From Candidatus Melainabacteria bacterium (GTDB lineage: Bacteria; Cyanobacteriota; Vampirovibrionia; Obscuribacterales; Obscuribacteraceae), in NCBI GenBank assembly GCA_003242885.1, contig QKMZ01000004.1:1-64000 (forward strand): 64,000 bases of DNA, in the 5' to 3' direction. Positions 1 through 8,431 of the stretch are shown piece by piece. Each line of letters starts with the position of its first letter. The first letter of the stretch is position 1. The translations under genes and the position numbers were made by a program. The notes below the pieces were generated by a model. It was not told the origin of the DNA. It saw only the letters and a list, made by a program, of their open reading frames with translations, and did no database searches.

Positions 1-342
1 GATAGTTGTGTTTGGAATTGGTTGTAGAAACATGTGAGCGCCGGCGTCGAGCCCGAATCTCGTTCATCCGCATCAATTCTTCCACGACCTTGTAATTGCA
101 AGTCCAGCCCTCTGCGCGCAATTGCGCATACACTCTGGGACAACCATAGTTCTCTCTTGAACTTTCAAATATCTCCAAGATTCGCTGAAGAAGCTTCGCG
201 CGCTCCTTCAATCTCTTAGATACCCTGCTTTTTAGCCACTTGTAGTAGCCTGAACGGCTGACTTTCAGCACTTTGCACAAAATAGCAATGCGATGATTCT
301 TCCGTTCTAAATGGACGAAGGCATACTTTACTGCAGGGCTTT
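1..342 (-). CDS. IS3-family transposase OrfB, N-terminal part (runs off window)
   Basis: Reading the minus strand from about 342 down to 1 gives an open frame of about 110 residues with no stop. It begins just before orfA ends, in the -1 frame. It contains HRIAILCKVLKVSRSGYYKW, the helix-turn-helix that precedes the DDE integrase core in IS3 OrfB proteins, then NYGCPRVYAQL, also standard for the family. The DDE catalytic residues lie beyond the window edge. The frame is probably reached by a -1 ribosomal slip at the A4 run at 340-343 (tgcAAAAgcc on the minus strand), producing an OrfAB fusion transposase. No independent start codon is obvious, which supports frameshifting. Confidence 0.82.
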
Positions 343-606
343 TGCAAAGTACGCCGCTGCTTTTTTTAGGATTTCATTCTCTTCTTTTACTTGCTTAAGT
401 TCCTTTTCAAGCCGAACTAACTCGCTCAACTCGGAACTCCTTTCTAGATTGTCTCTGGATTCTTTAAGCCAATTTCTGAGTTTCCATGCCGGTACTTTGA
501 GTTCCTGCGATACAGATGCAATCGTTCGTTCTGGTCTCTGAGCCAGATACACAGCGTTTCTTTGGAACTCTTTCGAGTACGTGGTTGGTTTGTTTTTCTT
601 GGTCAT
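328..606 (-). CDS. IS3-family transposase OrfA (helix-turn-helix DNA-binding subunit)
   Basis: Short basic protein of 92 residues that binds the ends of the insertion sequence. It begins MTKKNKPTTYSKEFQRNAV. The N-terminal helix-turn-helix (SVSQELKVPAWKLRNWLKES) is followed by a leucine-rich coiled coil (LVRLEKELKQVKEENEILKK), the usual IS3/IS911 OrfA plan. The start at 606 is preferred over the more upstream 657 because GGAGTG lies just ahead of it and family members begin here. It ends in KKAAAYFAKALQ, inside which the reading frame can slip into orfB. Length is normal for the family. Confidence 0.85.
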   Translation of the reverse strand: MTKKNKPTTYSKEFQRNAVYLAQRPERTIASVSQELKVPAWKLRNWLKESRDNLERSSELSELVRLEKELKQVKEENEILKKAAAYFAKALQ

Positions 607-762
607 GGTGCACTCCTTTGTAATTTTACACAAGGAGCAGCTCGACTCTAGAACCACTGTCTACTTTTTCGGGGGACGTCCACTTTCTCTCTCATCTCCA
701 TTGCTACTATATGCTTTCATATAACAAAGAGCCTCCCCCGTGAAATTGCGCCACACCAGTGA

Positions 763-925
763 CTACGAAAAATCCCAGGTTTTCGGAGTGCCAATCACCC
801 AAAACCTCCGCCCAGCGAGCACTTTGAGCACTTTCAATTTCGAGAGCAGCAAAAACCTCAAAACCCTTACCAGATAAGACATTCGAGAGATAGGCACTTC
901 GAAAAATTCCGTTTTTTCGGAGCAA
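763..925. repeat. Dispersed double-hairpin repeat, copy 1
   Basis: Two imperfect hairpins about 134 bases apart, each ending on the plus strand in TTTTCGGAG: 764-792 (tacgaaaaat...ttttcggagtgcc) and 893-925 (ggcacttcgaaaaa...tttttcggagca). The same pair in the same order and orientation, 141 bases apart, lies at 42191-42363. In both places the repeat sits just downstream of the 3' end of a minus-strand gene, so it may act as a transcription terminator pair on that strand or be a small mobile repeat. A 72-codon frame through it (707-925, minus) is not regarded as a gene. Confidence 0.6.
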
Positions 926-953
926 AGGCCAGATATGATTCCAGACCTAGTCG

Positions 954-1268
954 TCAGGAATAAATTGCAGTCTTCGGAACGCTTTTGAACGCAGACCCAT
1001 AAACTAGCTCGTCGACAGATTTGCGAGCCAGCTCATGCCCGACACCATGGACATCATACCGTTCAGCTGCACGCCCCTGAAGCTTTGCGGAGTTTTCCGT
1101 ATGCGGCTTACCGAGCGGAAAAACTGAGCCGTCATTTTCAACAAGAGCAACTCCACCAAATTCAGTGACTGCAAACCTTACGCGACCGGAAGATATTTCC
1201 TTCCAGACATCATCATTCCTTTGATTTTTGATCGGCGAATCGGTGAATGACTCGATGTCTTGATGCAT
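954..1268 (-). CDS. Small protein of unknown function
   Basis: 104 residues, starting MHQDIESFTDSPIKNQRNDD. No signal peptide or membrane segment is visible. The middle has a beta-rich look (VRFAVTEFGGVALVENDGSV). A GAGGG sequence lies about 10 bases ahead of the start, which mildly supports translation. I recognise no family. It stands alone, with the double-hairpin repeat immediately downstream. It could be a genuine orphan or an accidental frame. Confidence 0.4.
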   Translation of the reverse strand: MHQDIESFTDSPIKNQRNDDVWKEISSGRVRFAVTEFGGVALVENDGSVFPLGKPHTENSAKLQGRAAERYDVHGVGHELARKSVDELVYGSAFKSVPKTAIYS

Positions 1269-1351
1269 TTAGAAACCCTCAGGGGCTAGGAATCTATGCA
1301 TCTTACTGATGTGAAATGACATTCGTTTGACGCCTTTCGCCTACGAATTTC

Positions 1352-1714
1352 TCAGCCAAAAACGATGCTCAGCAAAAAGGTTTTGGGATGTGCTCCAGGC
1401 ACACAAACAATGCGTGCGGCAAACTCCTTTCCCTCCACCGAATGAATTTTGTTTGAACCCCAATCACCAACATTTGCGAGTGAGAGTTTTTGAGGAAAAC
1501 ACTTATCGGCTTCAAGCAATAACTCCGACACCCTTATACCGCAAGCGTTTTCAAAACCTAACGCCTTCTCTGTAGAAACATCAATCGACTGAATGGTACC
1601 TACTTCATCAACAACTATCTGTCCAACCGGCAATTCTTCTATGGTAATGCGGCAGTGTCGCGCACTTGCAGCAATCATTAGTTTTGCATTGTCGAAGTGG
1701 GGAAATTCAGACAT
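1352..1714 (-). CDS. Small PAS-like domain protein
   Basis: About 120 residues from the start MSEFPHFDNAK; an in-frame start at 1762 would add 16 residues. No strong ribosome site settles the choice. Residues 27-65 read LPVGQIVVDEVGTIQSIDVS followed by TEKALGFENACGIRVSELL. This closely follows the start of PAS sensor domains (a short strand with DE.G.I, then a helix with TEKALGF). The rest is consistent with the remaining PAS strands but diverges. There is no kinase, cyclase or DNA-binding output domain, so it may be a stand-alone sensory or interaction module, or a remnant of a larger sensor. Confidence 0.5.
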   Translation of the reverse strand: MSEFPHFDNAKLMIAASARHCRITIEELPVGQIVVDEVGTIQSIDVSTEKALGFENACGIRVSELLLEADKCFPQKLSLANVGDWGSNKIHSVEGKEFAARIVCVPGAHPKTFLLSIVFG

Positions 1715-2126
1715 GATAATCCGGTCGGGATGCGCATATTGGCGTGGCGACATATGGCGCAACGAAACATCGGCGCGAAACTCGCGACGAAAAATTCACA
1801 GCACAGAACATGCGCAGTATTCCGAAAAATACTTGCAGCATTACCTACAGAGAAGTGCCTCCGATACTGCTTTCCGCTCGCGCGACAAAACAGCCAATCA
1901 CTTCTCAGCAAAGGCGCGTTTTATTTTTGTTGTAAAACACGCATAGCAACGCTGACGCGGAAACGCCATATTGATGCGTATTTGCTAGGGAGATGGACGT
2001 GCGGGCTTACACTACCCGCATATCAACTCTGACAAAATTTCGTGGAAAAGTTGTGGAATTTGCAGCTAGCAAGGTTAAATCTGGAACTGTATAAAAGTCG
2101 AAATAAATAGCTTCTGCAATCGAAAA
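1715..2126. other. Intergenic stretch, nothing recognised
   Basis: About 410 bases between the PAS-like gene and the RelA/SpoT-like gene. Overlapping short frames occur on both strands but none has a ribosome site together with a protein-like composition. It probably contains the promoter of the PAS-like gene. No RNA gene or clear terminator was seen. Confidence 0.4.
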
Positions 2127-3254
2127 CTACTTAATTATCACAGAAACATTCTTCGATTCGATTGGCCCATTTGACTCTTTGAAGAGCATCGTCAGCAACT
2201 CGCGATACAAGCCATAGAGCGGAATGCGCTTAGCGATTTCATCTCGCAAAGTATCACGGGTAAACTTGAACGAGCGGTGCGATGGACCCGCCATGTGATC
2301 AAGTTCCAAATAATAGTTTGCCAGCGGTTGAATTTGAATTTCAAACAAACAATCGTTCCATTCAACAACGCTCTTAATGGCGCGCCAGCCCGTGCGTTTC
2401 ATCTTGCTGGGATCGCAAGTCAAATAGTCTTTCGTTTCAATAAAAGCTAAGAGTGGATGCGAACTATCTTCGTTGACAGGTAGTCCGACTTCTTCAAGCA
2501 TTCCGGCAAGAGTTGCGTTGATGTCGCCCACCAAGAGATTTTTGAGCGTTTCATGCACGGCCATGCATGTGACATCATCTTCGCAAACTATTTTGACGCC
2601 GAAAATATCTTTGACGAATTTACTGTATTGGCGCAATTGTTTGTCTCGCGCAACCAATTCATCGAGCGCAAAGATTTCGTCTGCGACTTTGTTGGACAGC
2701 TCTTCTTCAGCTTTGACCCGGCTGGTCAAACGATTCACTCCGGTGATCGGGCGATGCAACGGAATGTACTCGACGAAGTTGGCGGCGAGAGCCAATGGCA
2801 CCCACGAACGATCTCGCTGATAGCGGAAATTGTCCAACATATGATTGCCGAGATCGATGTCGGTCACAGAATAGAGAGTTTCGCGATTAATTCTTTCACG
2901 AATCAAGAACTGGCGGTTTTCTTCGCCTGGCAGATAGCCAATGACATTGCTGTGCAGCTCGAATTCACCTTCCAGCATGATTGAAGCAAGAAGATGAGCA
3001 AGCAAGTGCAAGCGGCGCTCGCCGTCGAGAATATCCTGTTTAAACGCTTCGCGAACTTTCCCGATGAACTCGCGAGAAAGCTCAATCGTCAAATGCTGGT
3101 CTGGATTTGCTTCTTGCTCATTCTTTTTCTGCGCAAGATAAGCGATGAACTCATGCAGAACAGGAGAATTCATCGCCAGAAGCAACGGTGAATTTGTGAG
3201 AGGAAGGTCTACAGAATTGTTCAAAGGGGGATTTCCGAGCAGCGTGTCTGCCAT
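2127..3254 (-). CDS. RelA/SpoT synthetase-like domain protein (divergent)
   Basis: 375 residues. The C-terminal half resembles the (p)ppGpp synthetase fold: RLTSRVKAEEELSNKVADEI (residues 175-194) matches the segment with the conserved R-x-K that binds the ATP phosphates. FVKDIFGVKIVCEDD (213-227) matches the D-x-x-G-x-R-I strand. KDYLTCDPSKMKRTGWRAIK (275-294) matches the D-Y-x-x-P-K-x-x-G-Y-x-S motif. CLFEIQIQP (302-310) matches the E-I-Q-I-R-T strand. The expected Arg in G-x-R-I is Lys, and the Tyr/Ser of G-Y-x-S are Trp/Ala-Ile, so activity is uncertain. The N-terminal 170 residues match nothing I know and lack the HD hydrolase motif. It may make an alarmone or another nucleotide, or be a non-catalytic relative. 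No clear Shine-Dalgarno sequence precedes the ATG. Confidence 0.5.
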   Translation of the reverse strand: MADTLLGNPPLNNSVDLPLTNSPLLLAMNSPVLHEFIAYLAQKKNEQEANPDQHLTIELSREFIGKVREAFKQDILDGERRLHLLAHLLASIMLEGEFELHSNVIGYLPGEENRQFLIRERINRETLYSVTDIDLGNHMLDNFRYQRDRSWVPLALAANFVEYIPLHRPITGVNRLTSRVKAEEELSNKVADEIFALDELVARDKQLRQYSKFVKDIFGVKIVCEDDVTCMAVHETLKNLLVGDINATLAGMLEEVGLPVNEDSSHPLLAFIETKDYLTCDPSKMKRTGWRAIKSVVEWNDCLFEIQIQPLANYYLELDHMAGPSHRSFKFTRDTLRDEIAKRIPLYGLYRELLTMLFKESNGPIESKNVSVIIK

Positions 3255-3544
3255 CTAGGCATTATATTCTGCCTCAAACGCTAAAAATGCAAGCACTCGC
3301 CAGGCGATATTTAAGGCATATAGAAACAAAGTTACATAGCAGAGGACCTGGCCCAAAAGACGAAACGCAAGCATCGTGGGCCGTGCACGCCTCCAGCAGT
3401 GTGCGATGCGCCCCCCCCCGTAAGCGGCGTGTCCAATCAATGTCCAACCGTTGTCGTATGGTTTGAGCAACCCAAAAACCGCAACCACTGTTCCCCGAAT
3501 TCTAAGCCGAAAGCCAAATATCTGGCTCGGTTGGAGGTTTTCAC

Positions 3545-5497
3545 ATGCGCAAAATCAGACGAGCCAAAGGCAGCATGTTCATCTTCGTAAGTGTGCTGCT
3601 TCTGGCAATTGTCGCTGTTGGAGTAGGCTTTTTCGTGCTTATTAAGACCTTGGCCGGTATGCGCGAACTGCAAAACGCGACGGAATCAGGCAATTTGAAT
3701 GTGGCAAAGTCTGCATTTAAAACCCCGGCAATCACCCTAGAAGCAGGCTTGGAGAAAAACAACTTCAGCGGCCTTTTAGACGACAACGGCACGATTAATC
3801 TTCGAAACTATAATCGCGTCGTCGGGCAAGTGCTGCTTGTTGCACTAAACGCTCAATCGCAAGGAACAGCCGAGTCGCGCGAACATGCTCGCTCGCTCAT
3901 TTCCGCCTTGCAAATCGGCAACGGCAGTATTGGAGAGCGGCTTAACGAAGCGCTATCCGACGGATTTGCATCACAAACTCCCTTCGACAAACTAGCCGGA
4001 GCCAATTTCTTGCGCCTGCTCGGACAACATAAGCTTTCGCACAAAGTCTCCGAATACCAAATCGGCTACCTCAAAAAAGGAGCGTCCGCCAATGTATACC
4101 TCGATCCAACCATCCTACCGGGCAGCGCAAGCGTACCCGCAGGCACGTACAGCACCGGTTCCGCTGATTCAACGGGCTTTCAATACCTGTCAGGTTACCA
4201 ACCAGTTGAAGTCTCAGGCATTGGCACGATTGCAGGTGTACCCGTTCTCCCAAACCAACGCCCACACCTCGTCTCAACAACGGACTTCGCCAACAACACA
4301 AATGCACCTGTTTCAGGACTGACCTTGCCTCCCAATTCGTTTAAATCAGCAGGGGCAGCGAAAGAACATGTCAGTCAAGATTTCCTGAGAGCAATCTCTT
4401 GCTCCATAGTCGGCGCCCTAGATAACAAATTCACAGCATCAATCCCGCACGGCTACATCGTCTTGAACAATCCAAGCGGAACATTGGATTCAACCCCGGC
4501 GCCAAATGCAGCCAACATTTTCAACAACGAACTCTTCACTGGCGTATTTGTAGCCAACAACGGAGCCTTTTCAACCGACCGCGCTCTCATCGATCAATGG
4601 GCAGCATACAACAGCGTAAATCCGCCAGCAGGTCCGCAGCCGCCAACCAACGGACTCTTTGGTGACCCGCACAGCATAAAGTCTCTCGGCGGAAACGGAT
4701 ATCCTTCGCAATGCGATTACACAAGCATGGACGGTGCAGGCGCCAACGCCGGCTGCCAATCATTGAGAAACGCGTTCGAACAAGCATATGGTGCGGACTA
4801 TCAACTCCCAAGCGCGACGAACGAACTAACCGCAGTCGAACAATTCCGCGCAAATGTTTGGGGTTTGTTTCCAAACGGCGGCACCATCAATGTTCCATCA
4901 GGCTTCAGCGGCATACGCATCTTCAATTACAGTCAGCCTTCTCCCGTAGCGGCGGGACAACCACCGGTTTTCACCAGTGCTGGGACGATCGCGCAGATTC
5001 TTGGTCAAGTGGGTAATGGCAGCGGCTCGGAGCAAAGCATCCTCAAGATCTTGCATCAGAGAATTCGCGAAATAAAACCGGAAGCAACAAAGGCTGAAAT
5101 AGACGCGCTTCTCGCCAGCAGAACCTTCGGACTTGGACAGAAGCTGTACATCTATCTTTCGGGCAAAAAACTTCAACTGACCGAAACAGCACCACCCTGG
5201 ATAGTACCAAATACAGTGGCTGACGGAAAACCAATCATAATTTCAAGTTCGTTCCAAACGATTGGCACTAGCGTCAATCCCCCAGGCGACGCAGGATTTA
5301 GAAACGTAGTCTTCGAAGAAATGCCCGATCCATCAACATTCGGACTAGGTAGAGAAGAAGCAATTCTCACACCTTCTTCAGGCTACAACAACCTGCTAGC
5401 CACGCTTGAATTCAGAAGCCGCATAGAAGAAATGTCCGCGGCACCCTCCAATACAAGCCAGACCAGACTCAAAAAAGACGCACGCGAAGCCAACTAA
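3545..5497 (+). CDS. TadG-like Flp pilus assembly/pseudopilin-type membrane protein
   Basis: 650 residues. The N-terminus is a short basic stretch followed by one transmembrane helix (MRKIRRAKGSMFIFVSVLLL, helix about residues 10-33), the arrangement of TadE/TadG-type pseudopilins, in which RRxxG precedes the helix. The remaining 600 residues are predicted extracytoplasmic, rich in Asn, Ser, Gly and Pro, with four or more Cys. I see no von Willebrand motif. The ribosome site GGAGG stands 8 bases before the ATG. The small secreted protein at 5520 follows after 22 bases on the same strand and is likely cotranscribed. No other tad genes are in the window, so the pilus link rests on the N-terminus only. 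Confidence 0.5.
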   Translation: MRKIRRAKGSMFIFVSVLLLAIVAVGVGFFVLIKTLAGMRELQNATESGNLNVAKSAFKTPAITLEAGLEKNNFSGLLDDNGTINLRNYNRVVGQVLLVALNAQSQGTAESREHARSLISALQIGNGSIGERLNEALSDGFASQTPFDKLAGANFLRLLGQHKLSHKVSEYQIGYLKKGASANVYLDPTILPGSASVPAGTYSTGSADSTGFQYLSGYQPVEVSGIGTIAGVPVLPNQRPHLVSTTDFANNTNAPVSGLTLPPNSFKSAGAAKEHVSQDFLRAISCSIVGALDNKFTASIPHGYIVLNNPSGTLDSTPAPNAANIFNNELFTGVFVANNGAFSTDRALIDQWAAYNSVNPPAGPQPPTNGLFGDPHSIKSLGGNGYPSQCDYTSMDGAGANAGCQSLRNAFEQAYGADYQLPSATNELTAVEQFRANVWGLFPNGGTINVPSGFSGIRIFNYSQPSPVAAGQPPVFTSAGTIAQILGQVGNGSGSEQSILKILHQRIREIKPEATKAEIDALLASRTFGLGQKLYIYLSGKKLQLTETAPPWIVPNTVADGKPIIISSSFQTIGTSVNPPGDAGFRNVVFEEMPDPSTFGLGREEAILTPSSGYNNLLATLEFRSRIEEMSAAPSNTSQTRLKKDAREAN

Positions 5498-5519
5498 ACA
5501 AACCAAAGGAAAAGGCGAA

Positions 5520-6020
5520 ATGACCAAATTTTTTTCAATCGCAGTAGCAGCGCTTTTAGTCAGCATTCCGGTCCTGGAAGCAAACGCAGCGAATATACAA
5601 CAACAACAACAACAACCGCAAATCAATGCTCGCCGCCAGCCATCTCAAACACTCTCACAGCAAGCATCAACGCGCTGCCAGTACGAGTTTCAATCACAAA
5701 AACTCACGCAAATGGTAGACCTTCCGGAAGTACCTCAGTACACAGGACAAATGACATTCGTCGCTGGCACATACTTTCCGAACGCGAAGAGTGGAGCAAG
5801 CATCACCATGAAAGTGCGCACGATGGAATACGCTGGCGCCGTAAAAGACTGGTATTCAGCAGCACTGCAACAGTCAGGCTGGAAAATCGAACAAGCGATG
5901 AGCAACGAACACACAGTGGCTGCGTGGAAGGGAAAGCAGCTAATTCAGGTTATCGTCAACGAGCCGAGCCACAATCGCTTTCGAGCTGACGTGCTTATCC
6001 GGTATCGCTTCGGTGGCTAG
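5520..6020 (+). CDS. Secreted protein of unknown function
   Basis: 166 residues with a clear Sec signal peptide (MTKFFSIAVAALLVSIPVLE, cleavage probably after ANA at residue 24). A glutamine-rich linker (eight Gln in a short stretch) follows, then a compact domain from about residue 65. The domain contains VRTMEYAGAVKDWYSAALQQ and SGWKIEQAMSN and looks like a small alpha/beta module in which a variable-length helix precedes SGW-hydrophobic strands; I cannot name the family. AAGGA precedes the ATG. It lies 22 bases downstream of the TadG-like gene, suggesting shared transcription and an envelope role. Confidence 0.6.
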   Translation: MTKFFSIAVAALLVSIPVLEANAANIQQQQQQPQINARRQPSQTLSQQASTRCQYEFQSQKLTQMVDLPEVPQYTGQMTFVAGTYFPNAKSGASITMKVRTMEYAGAVKDWYSAALQQSGWKIEQAMSNEHTVAAWKGKQLIQVIVNEPSHNRFRADVLIRYRFGG

Positions 6021-6293
6021 ACAAGCTAGCACCTCAAAAATCTCTCGTTGCATGTCCTCCGAAAACAGTCAATCTTTGGGAGTGCATGGAAGACTGCAAA
6101 ACGTGATAGCCTGGGCATCTTCACAACCACTACCTGCCGTAGTACACCAAAGACAAGAACGAAGCGGCACGGATATGTGTGTAGAGGACTCAATCCTTGC
6201 GGAAATAGTCCTCATCACACGCATCGGTCGCTTCGTCAACGCGTTAACGCTACTTCGGGCTGCTGCTCGGCTCCCAGTCAGGCGCCGTTTTAA

Positions 6294-6833
6294 TTAAACA
6301 GCTGCAGCGCGCTGACGTCTGGTCTGACGAGCTTCCGGCACGCAATGCGTGCGGAAGACCCAGTCCCAGAACGGCAGAAGAATGTTGTACTGCGTGTCGG
6401 GGTAGAGGTGGTGCTGCTGATGGCGCCTTTCGAGGTATCGAAACACGGGGTTCTTCGCATAGAACCACCCTTTGTTGCGATGCATCTCGAGGTGCACCAG
6501 CCACCAAACCACGCTGTAGACGACAGCAAACACGCCTGCCACATAGACCGTTATCGGGTCGATGTACCAGACGATGGGAGCCGTCGGCAGTCCGACGATG
6601 GCAGCGGCAATCATGATGTCGGCCAGGGAATCATCCGGCTCGTCATCAGTGTGTCGATAACCGCGCTTGTGATGCAGCGACATGTGGTTCTTGCACAGCC
6701 TTCTCAGAAACTTGCTTTTCAACCAGTTCGCAAACTTCATGCGATGCATGAGGTAGCGATGCGTGGTGTACTCGTCGAGCGAGAAGAGCAGGTACACGAA
6801 CACCAGGCTAATTGCTACATGCAAAGCCAACAT
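6294..6833 (-). CDS. Fatty acid hydroxylase/sterol desaturase-family membrane protein
   Basis: 179 residues, membrane-bound non-haem di-iron hydroxylase type. The histidine clusters are present: HRYLMH (residues 25-30), NHMSLHH (49-55), HLEMH (about 118-122) and RHQQHH (about 136-141), with two hydrophobic hairpins between them. Such enzymes hydroxylate or desaturate lipid or carotenoid substrates using O2; the substrate cannot be read from sequence. AGAGGG lies 9 bases ahead of the ATG. It is the last gene of GC-rich island A (6294-10462), all minus strand. About 130 bases separate it from the cytidine deaminase, so it may have its own promoter. Confidence 0.75.
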   Translation of the reverse strand: MLALHVAISLVFVYLLFSLDEYTTHRYLMHRMKFANWLKSKFLRRLCKNHMSLHHKRGYRHTDDEPDDSLADIMIAAAIVGLPTAPIVWYIDPITVYVAGVFAVVYSVVWWLVHLEMHRNKGWFYAKNPVFRYLERRHQQHHLYPDTQYNILLPFWDWVFRTHCVPEARQTRRQRAAAV

Positions 6834-6967
6834 AGTGCGTCCCTCTTAGTTCGCGATATTCGGTGACTGCCAAACACAAGCAGAGACACGGGGTGTTAAT
6901 CACCTGGCATTCGGCGCCAAGAAATCAACCCCCGGTCTCCACTTGTGAGTGACAGCCGATGAGCGTT

Positions 6968-7561
6968 TTACCGCTCGCCGCGCACGCTCCTGAGCACTTC
7001 CTCGATCGGGAAGGCGAACGGAACGAGCTGTCCGAGCGTCAGGCAGAGGATACGACCGCTCTTCGGCTCTTCGCCGATGATGTGCATGTCGTAGCCGAAC
7101 TCACCCAGGAACTGGCGGCAGTTGCAACACGGCCACGGGTCGGAACCCTTGGGTGCGTACACGGCGACCGCCTTGATGGCGTGGAACTGGTCGACGCCCT
7201 GGGCGGCTGCGCGACGAAGCAGGCCACTGCCGAGCGCGCGCGTGAGCGCGGATTCCTCGGCGTGAATGGTCTGCGAGTAGCCGCAGTTTTCCACGTTGAA
7301 ACCAGCGTGAATCTCACCGTCGAACGTCAGCACCGCGGCGCCGACGTTGTACTGGGAGTACGGACAGTAGGCATCTTCACTCGCCCGCTTGGCGGCTTCG
7401 ATGACCTGACGATAGAGAGCCTCGTCAGCCTTGGCGACCTTGATCATCTTCGGCAGCGTGACCTTGGGCCGCGGGGTGCTGAGAGCGATGGGGCCAGTCG
7501 TGTGTGCAGCGGGCTGGCCGGCGGTGCCGTGACAAGAACAAGTCTTTTTGTCGTGACTCAT
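6968..7561 (-). CDS. cdd: Cytidine deaminase
   Basis: 197 residues. Catalyses hydrolytic deamination of cytidine/deoxycytidine to uridine in pyrimidine salvage. The zinc site is complete: HAEESAL with catalytic Glu102 (H100-A-E102) and PCCNCRQ (C145, C148). YCPYSQYNVGAAV (65-77) is the N-terminal substrate-binding strand. The first 40 residues are an unusual extension with three Cys/His (CSCH) that canonical enzymes of about 130 residues lack; it could bind metal or be a tag. The start at 7561 is chosen for its AGGA site; an upstream in-frame start lacks one. It is GC-rich like its island neighbours and unlike the rest of the window. Confidence 0.85.
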   Translation of the reverse strand: MSHDKKTCSCHGTAGQPAAHTTGPIALSTPRPKVTLPKMIKVAKADEALYRQVIEAAKRASEDAYCPYSQYNVGAAVLTFDGEIHAGFNVENCGYSQTIHAEESALTRALGSGLLRRAAAQGVDQFHAIKAVAVYAPKGSDPWPCCNCRQFLGEFGYDMHIIGEEPKSGRILCLTLGQLVPFAFPIEEVLRSVRGER

Positions 7562-7621
7562 ATGATTTTTCCTGTGCGCGAGCAGCAATGCCGCCCGCGT
7601 GTAAGAGGTGAAGGTCCTGCG

Positions 7622-8317
7622 TTAGCGCTTACTTCCCCGCCTGATGAACGCCTTAAACACAGCGTTCAGTACGGAGAGCGCCAACGTCCATGGAATCATG
7701 CAGATGAACCAATCGACGATAGCCTGGAGGAACCAGCGCCGGTCGTCGAAAAGCCAATCGGGCAGCCACGATACGACCACGCCGGCCCAGCCCCAGGCGA
7801 ACCAGAGCATGCCGGCGAGGATGGCGACGGCGAGCACGCAATAGAGCGTGAACAGCCAATCGCGCGCGGTCATTGCGCGAACCTTGACCGGAATTCCGGA
7901 CAGGAAGCGCAAGAACGAAACCGTCCTTTGACGCACTCTCGACGTGGCGCGAGCGGCGTTTTCGCGAAACCGCTGCCAGGCAGCGGGTGTGCGACGGGCG
8001 GCATTGTTGACGGCTCGGACTCCTGACACCACATCCGGTATCACTACCGAAGTGAAGAGACAGACCAGGAAGAAGAGCATCCCCCCCAGCAGTCCGTAAA
8101 CGAACCCGAGTGCGAAGAACCCGGCAAGCGCGCGCAGTGCGGCATCGCCGAAAATCGCACCTTGTGCGATGGCGGTGTCGTAAAGGCTCGCGGTGTCGAG
8201 GATCATGAACGGCAGCGACAGGACGGCCATAACCGCCCAAAACCACTGCGTGACTCGCCGCGGTGGTAGAGCGAGGCGCTCACCACCCGGCAAGAGTTTT
8301 CTCCACCATTTGTTCAT
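7622..8317 (-). CDS. Multi-pass membrane protein of unknown function
   Basis: 231 residues from MNKWWRKLLPGGERLALPPR, preceded by AAGGAAC. Four to five transmembrane helices are visible: about residues 20-40, 60-95 (AGFFALGFVYGLLGGMLFFL), 145-175 and 195-222, with an Arg-rich cytoplasmic loop at about 105-145. I see no catalytic motif and assign no family. It sits between the cytidine deaminase and another small membrane protein within island A, on the same strand and with the same GC-rich codon choice. The extra upstream codons to 8356 lack a ribosome site and are left out. Confidence 0.6.
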   Translation of the reverse strand: MNKWWRKLLPGGERLALPPRRVTQWFWAVMAVLSLPFMILDTASLYDTAIAQGAIFGDAALRALAGFFALGFVYGLLGGMLFFLVCLFTSVVIPDVVSGVRAVNNAARRTPAAWQRFRENAARATSRVRQRTVSFLRFLSGIPVKVRAMTARDWLFTLYCVLAVAILAGMLWFAWGWAGVVVSWLPDWLFDDRRWFLQAIVDWFICMIPWTLALSVLNAVFKAFIRRGSKR

Positions 8318-8431
8318 TGAGTGTTCCTTTGCTGGTGGACAGGAAACAACGGCCATTAGCTTGCGCTGTAAGCCGTTTGCGTTGAGCTCTTTTCAGTACT
8401 CGACAGAAAGGGCTATGGCTGGCAACCAGCC

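Larger units (their letters stand above)
1..682 (-). mobile_element. IS3-family insertion sequence, cut by the left window edge
   Basis: The element holds orfA (328-606) and the start of orfB (from about 342 downward) on the minus strand in the usual IS3 arrangement. The likely terminal inverted repeat lies at 658-682; read on the minus strand it begins TGGACGTCCCCC and continues GAAAAAGTAGACA, typical of IS3 ends. The second end and most of orfB are outside the window, so it cannot be said whether the copy is complete. No direct target repeat can be checked. Confidence 0.8.

Noticed and set aside
707..925. 72-codon minus-strand frame through the double-hairpin repeat
   Set aside because: It runs through the repeat and has no ribosome site; the similar repeat at 42191 shows no such protein.
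3409..3421. Run of about ten C near 3410
   Set aside because: Interesting as a slippage site but it lies in a 290-base gap with no gene and no partner element; nothing further can be supported.
6959..8026. Long plus-strand open frame antisense to the cytidine deaminase and membrane protein genes
   Set aside because: GC-rich third positions leave few stops on the opposite strand. The sense-strand genes have clear families or ribosome sites; this frame does not.
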